A stretch of 64,000 nt of DNA, taken from NCBI RefSeq assembly GCF_002099425.1, contig NW_018344215.1:2887001-2951000 (forward strand), given 5' to 3'. Position 1 is the first letter of the stretch, and every line of letters begins with the position of its first letter. The position numbers were made by a program, and so were the translations under genes. Source of the stretch: Phascolarctos cinereus. Taxonomy: Eukaryota; Chordata; Mammalia; Diprotodontia; Phascolarctidae. The notes beneath the pieces were generated by a model. The model saw only the letters and a list, made by a program, of their open reading frames with translations, was not told the DNA's origin and did no database searches. This document shows positions 49,111-64,000 of the stretch, piece by piece.

Positions 49111-49838
49111 GATTATTAGCATTAAAATACACTCTAGGCCTTTCTGGAATTTAGCCTTCAAGAATATTGGTCATTTTTTTAGACAAATCATTGTGTTGTG
49201 TTCTCAGCTGCTTCTTAGAAGCTGTCTTGGAGTGTGCTCCTGTGACGTGGTATTCACTCCAGAGAATACTTCAGCTGGTGATGGTAGCATTGCTGCTTCA
49301 GAGCTGGAGGGAAGCAGGGAAGTCCTAGCAGTGACTGGATGCTGAGTTCAGGCTTTGAATCTTCCCCCTTTCCTTTATCAGTTCTGGTCATCCTCTCTCC
49401 GTTTCTTACTCTCTAAAATATGAGACTCAGTAAGACCTGGAGTACCTAACACACACAGTGGTGAGCATTAATCGATCAACAAGCATTTAAAAAGCACCTA
49501 CTATGTGCCGTCCTCTACAGTTCCTGCCCTTAAGTAAACAAGTCAAATCCACAAATATGTATGTTCCAGGCCCTGGGCTAAGTGCCAGGCACATAAAGAA
49601 TGGCAGGAAAGAGGCCCCTGCTCTCAAGAATCTCCCCGTCTAACGGAGGAGGCAATGTGTCTTATAAGCCTATGCCTTCTAAGAAGAAAATAGAAGAAGA
49701 CAATGCGTGCAAAAGCACTCTGCAAAGCTTAAGGGACTACACAAATGTCAGCTGTTCCTAGGCCTTGGGAGCCCATCAGCTCTTTGTTCTTTGGCCTTCC
49801 TTTTTGGCCAGGGGTAAGACAAATTGTGAAGTCCCTGA

Positions 49839-50075
<237 letters not shown>

Positions 50076-50380
50076 TGAATTTTCGGATAGGAAGCCAATC
50101 TCACAGCACTCATGTGAACATCTCACTCTTTCCCCTAAACGCAGTCCATGCCCTTCAATGTCTCGATATTCTAGGCATTGTGAAAAAAGGCCTGTGATGT
50201 TTTGGAGTGTGGAGTGCCATTCTGAGAGACTGGGACGTTCTAACATTTGTTATGATACATTCTTAGGTTTGGAGGAATTGTAGAGAAGTAATCTCCTCCA
50301 GACACCTTCCATCCAAAATAATTTTAAATAGTTGAATCATTGTCTCAATTATCTAGAAATATTGTGAGTCATTTTCAAGA

Positions 50381-52425
50381 ATGTTGATACCCCCTAGAAC
50401 ACCCTTCCCTTCCAGTCAGCCTCCTAAATGCTCATTCCTTCTGTCTTCATTTAATCTTAGAAGCAGTTGGACCCTTGATCCCACAATTAGCCATAACTGT
50501 CACACCTCCATAATTCAGACCTTTAAAATCCCACTCTCCCACCATAGTCACTTAACTGTTGATCTCTCCTTTTGCCTCATTTCCTCCTTGACTTATCCTC
50601 TATCCTCACTTAGACCTCCGGTCCTTCCATCGTTTCTCTCAATTCATCACCCCTGCTCTGTCTTCACTTTTCATCCTTCACAGTCTTGCACCCATGACTA
50701 ATCAGTTCAACCATATACTTCCTACTTCCTTTAACCCCTTGTCCTCTGTCCTATTTCCAAACCCCAAAGCTGAGTCACCCTTACTATCCATGTTATTCCT
50801 CCTCATGTGTTCCTTTAAAAAAGTCAATCAATCACACAGAGTAGGTACACTGCCAGTTGAGGGTAACTCATCTCAGCCAGGTACTCACTGCTGAACAGAA
50901 ATCCTTTTATGACTCCACAAACAACTCTATCACATCTTCCACAATACCTGTTGCAAACCTTTCCCTCTCTCCTCCAGTCTCCTATAGTAAACACATCCTC
51001 CCAATTCTCTGAGCAGAGAGAGAGCCAGCCGAGCTCCCGGCAGAGAACTTAACTTTGCTGAGAAAACCAAGGCTGACCGTCTCATGTCCCTTCTTCTCTC
51101 TCATTCCACAGTGCCTCAAAATCTCTCTTCATCATCCTCTCCCATCGACTCCTTTGCCCCAGTCTCTAAAGAAGAGCTCGTCCCCCTCCTTGCCAAGGCC
51201 AATCCCCCAACTTCTGCTCATGGTCTTCTTCTTCCAGCCTTCCATGTTACTTGTCTCTGTCGCTTCTCTTCCTACATATCAAACTGCTCTTCCTCTTTCT
51301 CCTATGAGCATCTCAAAAGGCTCTGTCTGAAATAATTTTTTTTTATTCTCTGTCTACACTTTCACCCTGGGTGCATCAGCTCCCATGGGATCAGTTATTA
51401 TTTCTACATAGATGAATTCCAGTCTTTACTTCTGGTCCTAATCTCTTCCCTGAACCATGTTACCAACTGCTTTTTGGACACTTTCAACTAGCTGTCCCAT
51501 AAGGGTATCTCAAACTCCACCTGCTCAAAGTGAAACTCATTATATTTCCCATCAAACCCATTGTGCGGGTGCACACACACACACACACACACGTACACAC
51601 ATTCACACCTATGCACACATGCACATGTACACACACACATATCTCTTTCCTATGGCACCACCTCAGGGTTCACAATTTTACTGTAATGCCTGATCTTCCC
51701 TCTTCTCCAATTACACACCCAATGAGTTTCCATATCTAATTTGATCCAACCTCCATGTTTCCTGCATCTGTGTACTTTCCTCTTCTCACAAAGCACCTGC
51801 TGGAGTTCAAGCCCTTTCTAATTGTTCTTCCTGCCTCTAGTCTTTTCCATTATCAGTCTACCTTCCACACAGTTGACAAATTCATGTTCCTAAAGCATAT
51901 ACCCAACTATATGAACCCTTGCTCCTCAAACATCTCCAATGGCTCCCTAGTAGATGTAGGAGAAAAGACTAAATATTTACCCTGGCATTTGAGGCTTTCC
52001 CCAAGCTCTCCTTTCCAGTTTTCCTAATTTTCTGTCCTTCATCTTCTCTCTGTTCTGGTCTAACAGGCCTGTTAGTTGTTTTCTACATGAGATGGTCCCT
52101 CACCTGCTTCTACACATTTGGGAAAGTGGTCTCCTCTGTCTGGAATCCACAGCCTCCTCATCTCCATCCAACTCACAGAAATCCTAGCTAATTCAAAGTA
52201 TTCAAGGTGCTTCTTCCTACACAAATCTCTCCTAATTCCTCTAGTTAAAAACACATTCTCCCTCCCTCTACAAAAGCTTTGTATTTCTTATTTGTACACG
52301 TACCTACCCTGACAGAATGTAAGTTCTCTGAAGACAGGACTTATGTCATTTTTCTCTTTGTATACTCTGTTCCTACTATAGTGTTTGGAAAACAGTAGTT
52401 GATTGATTTTTCATTTCATTAAATT
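50381..52425 (+). repeat. L2 LINE, about 2 kb, sense orientation
   Basis: A long pyrimidine-rich segment following the L2 ORF2 order. TCATCCTCTCCCATCGACTC is followed by CTTCTCTTCCTACATATCAA (the SSYLSNR-like region), GGTGCATCAGCTCCCATGGG, TAGATGAATTCCAGTCTTTA (the YADDSQ-like region) and TCCAATGGCTCCCTAGTAGA. Then come GTCTGGAATCCACAGCCTCC, TTCAAGGTGCTTCTTCCTAC and the tail AATGTAAGTTCTCTGAAGAC to GTAGTTGATTGATT. A (CA)n-rich tract interrupts it near 51570-51645. Frames are broken throughout; the small + strand ORFs are its relics. Confidence 0.8.
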
Positions 52426-52974
52426 GAAGTATGTTTTAATTCCCTTGGGGAAAGGATTTTGAGGCTTTTATTTAAAAAAAAAAACCTACTTTACTCAGAG
52501 GATTCTCAGCATTAACTCATCCTACCCAGTATTAGTTAAACTGTTCAATTTGATGGAAAGAAACAATTTACTTATCCTGAAAAATCCTTTTAAATTCAAG
52601 TTTTATCAAGCTTTTACTATGTTCTAGGCTTTGTTTCAAATGCCACTGTTAAAAAAAAAAGAAAAAGAAAAAGGAAGGAAACATCTCTAACCCCAAGAAT
52701 CCCACCGGGTTGAAAATCAGCAAATTTTAGGTACTCTGAGTCTCTCAGTGGCTGGATTTGTATTAAATTGGAATTAAGGAGATATTTCCATGCTAAATTT
52801 GGTTATTTCACGGTCAAAATTTATAGTTATTCCTTAGTACTCAAGGAAATTTTATAATTGTTCAAAAGAGTCTACGTGCTGGAGCAGAGCTTGGTGAGAT
52901 GCTATTTGTTAACACTTGTAATAACCTTGATATTTGTCAATAAATATTATATAAGCCCTTGCACCATCAGTGTG

Positions 52975-53345
52975 TAAAGGACTTCAGCGGCCATCTGCTC
53001 TGATGGATACCTGACCAGGAATGGCATCTACAACACCCCCAACTAATGGTCACCCAGCCTCTGCTTAAGAATATTCCATGAGAGGGAAGCCAGAGCTGTC
53101 TCCTTTCTCTAGCTATGACCCTGGGCAAACCATAGAACTGGTCTTGACCTCAATTGCCCCTCTGCACAAGAGGGAGATTGGACTTTATGGCATCTGAACT
53201 GTCTTTCAGCTCTAAAGGAATGACCTTCCAAAGGAATTCCACTTCTAAACAATCCTAGTGGTTGGAGTATTTTCTCTTTTTTCCCCACCTTCTACCTATT
53301 GCCCCTAATCTGGCCTTCTGAGGCTAAGGGGAACAAGTTAGTCAG
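52975..53345 (-). repeat. CR1/L3 3' end, reverse, with a THER1 fragment between halves
   Basis: GGACTTCAGCGGCCATCTGC and CACCCAGCCTCTGCTTAAGA (52975-53105), and later TTCCACTTCTAAACAATCCT and TACCTATTGCCCCTAATCTG with CTTCTGAGGCTAAGGGGAAC (53235-53345), are complements of the CR1/L3 3' end. A THER1-like piece (about 53110-53225) lies between them. Confidence 0.6.
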
Positions 53346-53355
53346 TTGCTCAGTG

Positions 53356-53381
53356 AGTGTGTGTGTGTGTGTGTGTGTGTG
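53356..53381 (+). repeat. (TG)n microsatellite
   Basis: About 26 bp of TG directly before the L1 3' end. Confidence 0.95.
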
Positions 53382-53384
53382 ATG

Positions 53385-53760
53385 ATCAACTTTAATTGAC
53401 ATAGTTCTCAGCAAAACAATGATCTAAGACAATTCCAAGAGACTCATGATGGAAAATGCTATCCACATCCAAAGAAAGAACTATGGAGTCTGAATGCAGA
53501 TTGAAGAATACTATTTGCTCTTTTTTTGTTATTTTGTTCTTTCTTTCTCATGGTTTTTCCCTTTTCTTCTTATTCTTCTTTCACAACATGACTAGTGTGG
53601 AAATATGTTTAATATGATTGTACACGTATAGTCTATATCACATGGTTTGCTGTCTTGGGGGGGGAAGGGGAGAAAATTTAGAACTCAAAATCTTGTAAAA
53701 GTGAATGTTGAAACTATCTTTACATGTAATTGGAAAAAATAAAACACTATTAAGTGGGGA
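53385..53760 (+). repeat. L1 3' UTR, 5'-truncated
   Basis: This matches, in the same order, the complement of 23650-23940 from the L1 with a readable ORF2: ATGGAAAATGCTATCCACAT, CCAAAGAAAGAACTATGGA, GTGGAAATATGTTTAATATG and TGCTGTCTTGGGGGGG. It ends TTTACATGTAATTGGAAAAA and AATAAAA. It therefore belongs to the marsupial L1 3' UTR and contains no coding part. Confidence 0.82.
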
Positions 53761-54422
53761 AAAAAGAAAATAGGGCTATCTAGTTTTTTAATACATTTGA
53801 CAAAAATGTATTTACTTTAATGGCATTTTAACTTAAAAACAAACATGCAAAATCAGAGTTACTATGAGGAAATACCTTTCTCTTTGCCTGCAATGTTCTC
53901 CCTCCTTACCTCCATCTCTTGGAATCCCAGGTTCAGTCCAAAGATAGTTTTAAATTCTTCAGTGAGTTTTTATTATGCCCTTACAATGTATGGGCTTCAT
54001 TGCTGGGGACACAAGAAGGGAAGAAAGAGTAACTGCCTTCAGGGAGTGCAGGTCAATGGCGGGAGCATCTGAGACACATACACAGCAAGTAAAGGCAGGC
54101 AGTACAAACAGGGGAAACACCAGCACATGGGGGACCAAGATAGTTCCAACAGAAGGTAGGAGACGAGCTGAATTTGAAAGGAAGCCAGGGAATCTAGGGA
54201 AGTAAGGAGGCGGCAAGAGGTAGACACATGCTGCCTTAAAGTACACAAAGACAGCTGTAATGAGGTTACATTATTGAATGAGTAGATTCATGATATTTAA
54301 TTAATGACATGACTTTAATGAAAGTTGGTGGAAAGTGTGTTTAGGTGTCCAGATAGCCCTGGAGACAACAGATCAGCTGATCTGGCTAAATTGGGTCAAG
54401 TGATAAGAAGAGGAAGGTAACT

Positions 54423-54673
54423 TAGTTCAGAGAGGCAGGTGGTGGCTCAGTGGATAAAGCACTGGGCCTGGCGTCAGGAAGACCTGAGTTCCAATCCAAC
54501 CTCAGATACTTCCTAGCTGTGTGACCCTGGCAAGTCACTTCACCTCTGATTGCCCAACAAAAGGATCCACTGGAGAAGGAAATAGCCCATATCTTTGCCC
54601 AAGAAGACCCCAAATGGGATCACCAAGAGGTGGACGTGACTCAACTAACTGAATGGCAGAAGACTAGTTCAGA
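54423..54673 (+). repeat. MAR1/WSINE1-type SINE with 9-bp target-site duplication
   Basis: The SINE (54432-54664) has GGTGGCTCAGTGGATAAAGC, CAGGAAGACCTGAGTTCCAA, GTGTGACCCTGGCAAGTCAC, TGGAGAAGGAAATAGCCCAT and GTGACTCAACTAACTGAATG. TAGTTCAGA lies at 54423-54431 and 54665-54673. It is about 400 bp upstream of exon 14. Confidence 0.9.
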
Positions 54674-55070
54674 ATTCCTTCTTTGTTCAGATAAGAGCGA
54701 GCATTCTTGTGTAAAATGAATACGATAACGTGCATAAGTCACCGGAAAGGACTGCCACGAGAAATCTCGTGGGGGCGACTCAAAACTAGACAACGTTTGG
54801 AACCGAATCATTCTTCCTTCCCTAGAGAAGTTTGTTGTCTTAGTGGTGGTTGTTCAGTTGTTTATAACACAAATTAACTGTTTGGAGAAGATGGGATTAT
54901 GGAGTCCAGTATTTCTTCTCATTTTTATCACTCTCCCCATATGTATTTGTTCTCTGATTAAAATCAACAAAACCACATCTTCTAGTATTCCACTGACCTC
55001 TCTTCCTCTGTGTGGAGCAGTGTTGTTTTATGTGTACTTATGTTCTCTTTCCTTTGCTTTTTGCTTCTAG

Positions 55071-55244
<174 letters not shown>

Positions 55245-55359
55245 TGAAACGAGAAGTGTGGGTAAAAATGGGCCGGCTGAACACGAGATGGTTCTGCCCT
55301 TGTCTCTTTGATTATGGCACTCCCAGAGGAGCATATTCCCATAAAACCGCTGAATTTTA

Positions 55360-55770
55360 GAGTTGGGAGGTACCTCAGCAACCATCTACTACAACTAATA
55401 TAGGAAAGGAATCCCCACTATTAACATACCCAAGTCCTCTAAGGAGAAGGAACTTACCACCTCCAAAGGCTCCCCATTCTCTCTGGGATAGCTCTAACTG
55501 TTGAGAAATTCCCCCTGACATCTCGGCCTACGTTGGTTCCTTTCTAACCTTCATCCAATGCTCCATTAGAATAAATGTAATCCTGTCTCCATATGAGAGC
55601 CTTTCCTATGCTTGAAGCCAGATATCACATCCCCCCACCCCAGTCTTGCCTTCTCCAGTTAAACAACCCTTCTTCCATCAGCTGATCCTCACATGACATG
55701 AACTCAAGGCCCTCCGCCATCTTGGTTCCCTTCTCCTGGACACTCTTCACCTTCCCGAAGGATCATGTGC
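55360..55770 (-). repeat. CR1/L3 3' end, reverse
   Basis: GGGAGGTACCTCAGCAACCA, ATAGCTCTAACTGTTGAGAA and CATCTTGGTTCCCTTCTCCT, then GGACACTCTTCACCTTCC, are complements of CR1/L3 3' phrases in order. Confidence 0.65.
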
Positions 55771-56089
55771 TGAAGATCTAATAGTTGGTCTGCTGAGCAG
55801 ATTGGTGGGTGCCCAGGTGTCCTGAGTACATTTGATATGGCATCTCTTTCCCCCACCAGACTTCTTAAAAGACAAAAACAAGTCCAAAACTTCACCCCAA
55901 ACAACTTTCTCCATAAAGTCTGTTCCCACAGTGCTAATTCCCTTGCATCTATTTTTCAAGTACTTTCCCTGGTTAGACAGGATGGCCCCCGAGGTCGGTC
56001 CCAGCTCTGGCATTCTTTGATTTGGTGATTCTCTGAAATTTTCTTGACCGTTCAGTCCTTGCTGAGATGTTTCATTACTTGAAAGAAAT

Positions 56090-56705
56090 CCTACTAGGGC
56101 GAAAATTTAATTCCATCCGTTCAGTCTCAATTCCATCCTCCCTTTTGGGTCCTGCTCACATCTAATTCCTCTCTGAGCCCTTGGCTACTGCTGGTTAGGC
56201 CCTCATGGCCTCTTCCCTGCACTACTGTGACAGCCTTTTATTGATCTCCCTGCCTCCATCTCTCCCCTTGATAATCCATTGACCACACAGCTGTCAAATC
56301 AGTAAGCCCAAAGCATGTCACCCCCTGCTCTGAGATAAAATACAAACATTGTTCAACATTTAAAGTCCTTCCCCATCTGACTCCAGATGCTCTCTGGTTT
56401 AGCCGTAGGGGACTACCCGCTGATCCCCACACACGACATTCTATCTCCCATCTCTGTGCCTTTGCTAGGCTGTCCTCCACATCTGGGATGCCCTCCCTCC
56501 TCACCTCCACCTTTAGAAGCTATACCTTCTCTCTAGGCCCAGGTCAGAAGGCTCCTGCACAAAGCTTTTCCTTGTCCCCTCAATGGAGCCTGCTTTTCTC
56601 CCAAGGGGTACTATGTTACCAGCAGGTGCATGTTCCCCACAGAATGTAGAGGCAGGGATTGTTTCCTGTTTGTGTCACTGGTGCCTTGCATAGGGCCCAT
56701 CAGCT
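56090..56705 (+). repeat. L2 3' end, sense orientation
   Basis: ACTGTGACAGCCTTTTATTG, TAAAGTCCTTCCCCATCTGA, CCATCTCTGTGCCTTTGCTA, CATCTGGGATGCCCTCCCTC and AGAATGTAGAGGCAGGGATT follow the L2 3' order closely. Confidence 0.8.
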
Positions 56706-57477
56706 TTGTGTTCACGCAAAACTGTGATTTCATCCACATGGGGCTTTTCCACTGAGGAAACACCCTCGAGCAAGGCAGATCAACCTGAGCTCAGCCACTT
56801 AAGAGTCTTAAAGTGCTTCTTGAGCTGCTGAGAGACTGACTTACCCAGGGTCAGCCAGTCAGAGGCAGGATTTGAACCAGACATTATTCCAAGGCCAACT
56901 TACTATCAGCTCCACCAAATCCCAAAGGTTAGAAGGATGCATTGAATCTGACCTTCGAGCAGCCACATTCCAAGGCCACTAGAAGCTTAGGAAGAGGGAA
57001 TGTGGTGGAAGGAGAAGGATGCTGGGGAAACATGACCTGCTTCACTGGGTGCAGGGTTCATGCCCCAAGCCCAGAATCCATGATGTTCTGAAATCTGCTG
57101 CATTTAATTCAATTCAGCAGACGCGCATCAAGCACCTACTATTAGTCAAAGCACTGCAGATGCAAAGACAAAAATGAACCCATCCCTGCCATCAAGGGCC
57201 ATGCGTCCTACCTGGGGACAAATGGACTTGTACGCAGAGAAGTGAAGACAAAGCATCATATTCCACTTTCTCCCATTGATTGCTCAGCGAGTGTGCCTCA
57301 TTGTCAATCATCTAACTTAATAAAGAAAGCGTTTATTGAGTCCCTGCCATGTGCCAAGGACTGTGCAAATGATCAAGGATGTTTTATGGAGATGATTTTT
57401 ATAATATGTTTAAAAATGAACTCTTTGTAGAATGAAAACCTAAGGAAATGTCACCGTTTTATTTTTTTTTCTTCAAG

Positions 57478-57600
57478 TCCCCCTTTCTCAGGCCCGGATC
57501 CTATGAAGACCTATAATATCATATTGAGAGGGATTGACATGATAGAATTTCCAAAGAAGATTGCCAAAAATGCTGCTAATTTAATTAAAAAACTATGCAG
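57478..57600 (+). CDS. PRKG1: cGMP-dependent protein kinase 1, exon 15 (substrate-binding C-lobe)
   Basis: This exon encodes residues 555-596: [40 protein letters not shown]. These are C-lobe helices F-H, with [12 protein letters not shown] following the TGS boundary. The acceptor is CTTCAAG: AAG rather than the usual CAG or TAG, but behind a long T-rich tract. Only this junction completes the split Ser codon and keeps the frame. It ends with AG of Arg before GTGAGC. All residues fit the mammalian protein. Confidence 0.97.
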
Positions 57601-60420
<2,820 letters not shown>

Positions 60421-60487
60421 ATGGTTTGAAGGCTTTAATTGGGAAGGCTTGAGAAAAGGTACCTTGACGCCGCCTATAATACCAAGT
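60421..60487 (+). CDS. PRKG1: cGMP-dependent protein kinase 1, exon 17 (AGC tail)
   Basis: This exon encodes residues 618-639, [20 protein letters not shown] followed by PS. It starts the AGC-kinase C-terminal tail, which wraps the catalytic core. [10 protein letters not shown] is the conserved entry motif, matching HKWFxxxxW in related kinases. The exon begins with the last base of a Lys codon after TCTTTGCAG and ends at phase 0 before GTGAGT. A SINE lies directly upstream. Confidence 0.98.
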
Positions 60488-62419
<1,932 letters not shown>

Positions 62420-64000
62420 TGCATTTTTCTTACCTGCTTCTGCCTTGCTGAAGACAGCTTTTCTGAGACACGGCTGCCAGCAAACCTGAAGGAATGGGAG
62501 AAGATCCGTGCTCGGGGTCACCATGATGCCTTGATCGATGATGCTGCTACAGCACTCCAGTGGCATTCGGACTTATCGCTTAGATGACAATATGCTCTCT
62601 CTACATGTTTTATGTTTGAACCGAAAACTGCAGTTGACATGGTGGTCCTGAAGCAAAGCCTTTTCACCAGTAAAGAAATGTTTTCTACCACATCAACGAT
62701 CTTGCTTTGCTCTAGTTATAATCTGAAAGATAAAAATGGTATAAGAAATACTTCAATCAAGCTTAGGTCTGAACCTTGCAGCTAGGATTCTCAGTAGAAT
62801 CAAATTGTGCATTATTGTGTACTGTAGTCCTCTATGGTATGGGTGGCCAGGGTGTCAGCACTCTTCAGTAGGGGAACACAGGGGTCTTTTACTGCGGGCC
62901 AGTGTCTATACAAAAAAAGGACCACAAATTGATTAGTCGAGGAGTTCATGTCAAATCAGTGCTAACTGTTCTTTCATTTTTTCCCCAAATAGGAGTCATG
63001 ACAAGCCTGAATATTTCCTTTCAATCTTTTTTTGTTTGTTTATTTTTCTTTTTTTCTTTACCATCTATTTTAAATGGGAGGGGGAAGAGAAGGGAACAAG
63101 CATTTATTAAGCACTTACTGTGTTCTAGGCACTGACTAAGTGCTTTCCAAAAATCTTATTTAAAAATTTAAAAAACTAGAGATAAAAGCACAACTCTGCT
63201 TATGGTTTCGGAAAACCATCACAGCAGACGTGGACATGTTCTTACACACAAATGACGATGAGGTGTGTGATATTTCTGGTTTGGGTTTCTTTTTGTTTGT
63301 TTATTTGTTCTTGTTTTTCCTTTTGGTCCACAGGCTTGGTTGGATTAAAAAAAAAAGAAATTCACAAAACCATTTCACATTTTAGCAGAATGGTCCTAGA
63401 GCTAGAAGGGCGGCAGCTGATTGGCTTTCTTCTTTAATGGCCCTCAGACTGAGGCTTTCAAAATATTCTCATTTTTTAAAAAAACCTCCCCTTTCCTTGA
63501 GGGGAAAAATAAGACCCATTGAAACACCCCACAAAAACCACTCTAGAGGTGCTATGTATATCTTTCATCTATAAATGTCGACGTGTAAACCAGCCAACAC
63601 ACATCTCAACCATTTCATATGCATTTCACAGGTAGCCAGAGACTCACACACATATTACCACTGAGGTGATTAAACCAAACTTTTGTTACAGTTTGCTTTC
63701 CCATCCCCTTAGCTCCTGGTCCACAGAAAAGGAGACGGGGAGGCAGGAATAAAATCATTTAGATCTAGCTTCTCGTCTTACTCTCCAGAACCCAGCAAGG
63801 CTGACTCCACCGTTGGCCAGTCAGGACTTGAGGAATGATACTATACAACTGAGTCAGTTCAGGGAGGAAGACAAGAATCTGACCAGCTCAATGTCTGTTT
63901 TGTTCAAAGATACTATACATAATGATATCAGCCCATTAGCATCAGGACAAAGAGAAAAAGGAAGAACATTGGCAGGGATGAAATCAATTCTTATAACTTT
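62420..64000 (+). other. PRKG1: PRKG1 3' UTR, perhaps extending past the window
   Basis: Transcribed sequence after the stop, without a long ORF. It has T-rich tracts (about 63028-63060 and 63284-63320) and one MIR3-like SINE fragment near 63098-63150 (GCATTTATTAAGCACTTACT). The human 3' UTR is several kilobases long as I recall, so the full UTR probably ends beyond 64000. The AATAAA at 63748 may serve a shorter form. Confidence 0.75.
63748..63753 (+). promoter_or_regulatory. PRKG1: Candidate polyadenylation signal AATAAA
   Basis: A canonical AATAAA hexamer about 1.3 kb after the stop codon, followed by TTTAGATCTAGCTTCTCGTC. Usage is unproven; it may give a short 3' UTR isoform. Confidence 0.4.

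Overview
The window is vertebrate nuclear DNA, most likely from a marsupial. The evidence is the repeat content: many marsupial-type CORE-SINEs (MAR1/WSINE1-like, with the CAGCTAGGTGG head and AACAACAAC tail), THER1/MIR copies, a fairly fresh 5'-truncated L1 with a marsupial-like ORF2, and abundant old L2 and CR1/L3. No bacterial, viral or organellar gene is present. The species cannot be fixed from this alone.

The only gene I can support is PRKG1, which encodes cGMP-dependent protein kinase 1 (cGKI). It runs on the + strand and the window holds its 3' half. Nine coding exons can be placed to the base, with matching phases and GT/AG junctions: 6142-6238, 39484-39623, 42669-42758, 49895-50036, 55071-55234, 57478-57600, 58020-58082, 60421-60487 and 62321-62419 (stop TAG at 62417). 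By the human 18-exon scheme these are exons 10-18. They encode residues 345-671 (cGKI-alpha numbering): the end of the linker, the whole catalytic domain and the AGC C-terminal tail. The leucine zipper, autoinhibitory segment and cGMP-binding domains lie upstream, outside the window. The 3' UTR begins at 62420 and may run past the end.

Layout: 1-6141 is the end of intron 9. 6239-39483 is the 33-kb intron 10, a dense mosaic of SINEs, LINE fossils and microsatellites. From 39484 to 62419 the exons come closer together, with introns from 419 bp to 7.1 kb.

The most notable non-coding structures are: a direct duplication of about 0.5 kb (12931 and 28050) that carries the same SINE in both copies; a pair of related segments flanking exon 16; an L1 insertion with a 15-bp target-site duplication; an AT-rich minisatellite of about 600 bp in intron 11; a TAG/CTA inverted trinucleotide tract; a Z-DNA-prone palindrome; SINEs sitting against the acceptors of exons 17 and 18; and a few repeat-free islands that could be regulatory. 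I found no sign of an undescribed gene system. The interest here lies in genome structure. Repeat family names come from recall of consensus features, not from a database search.
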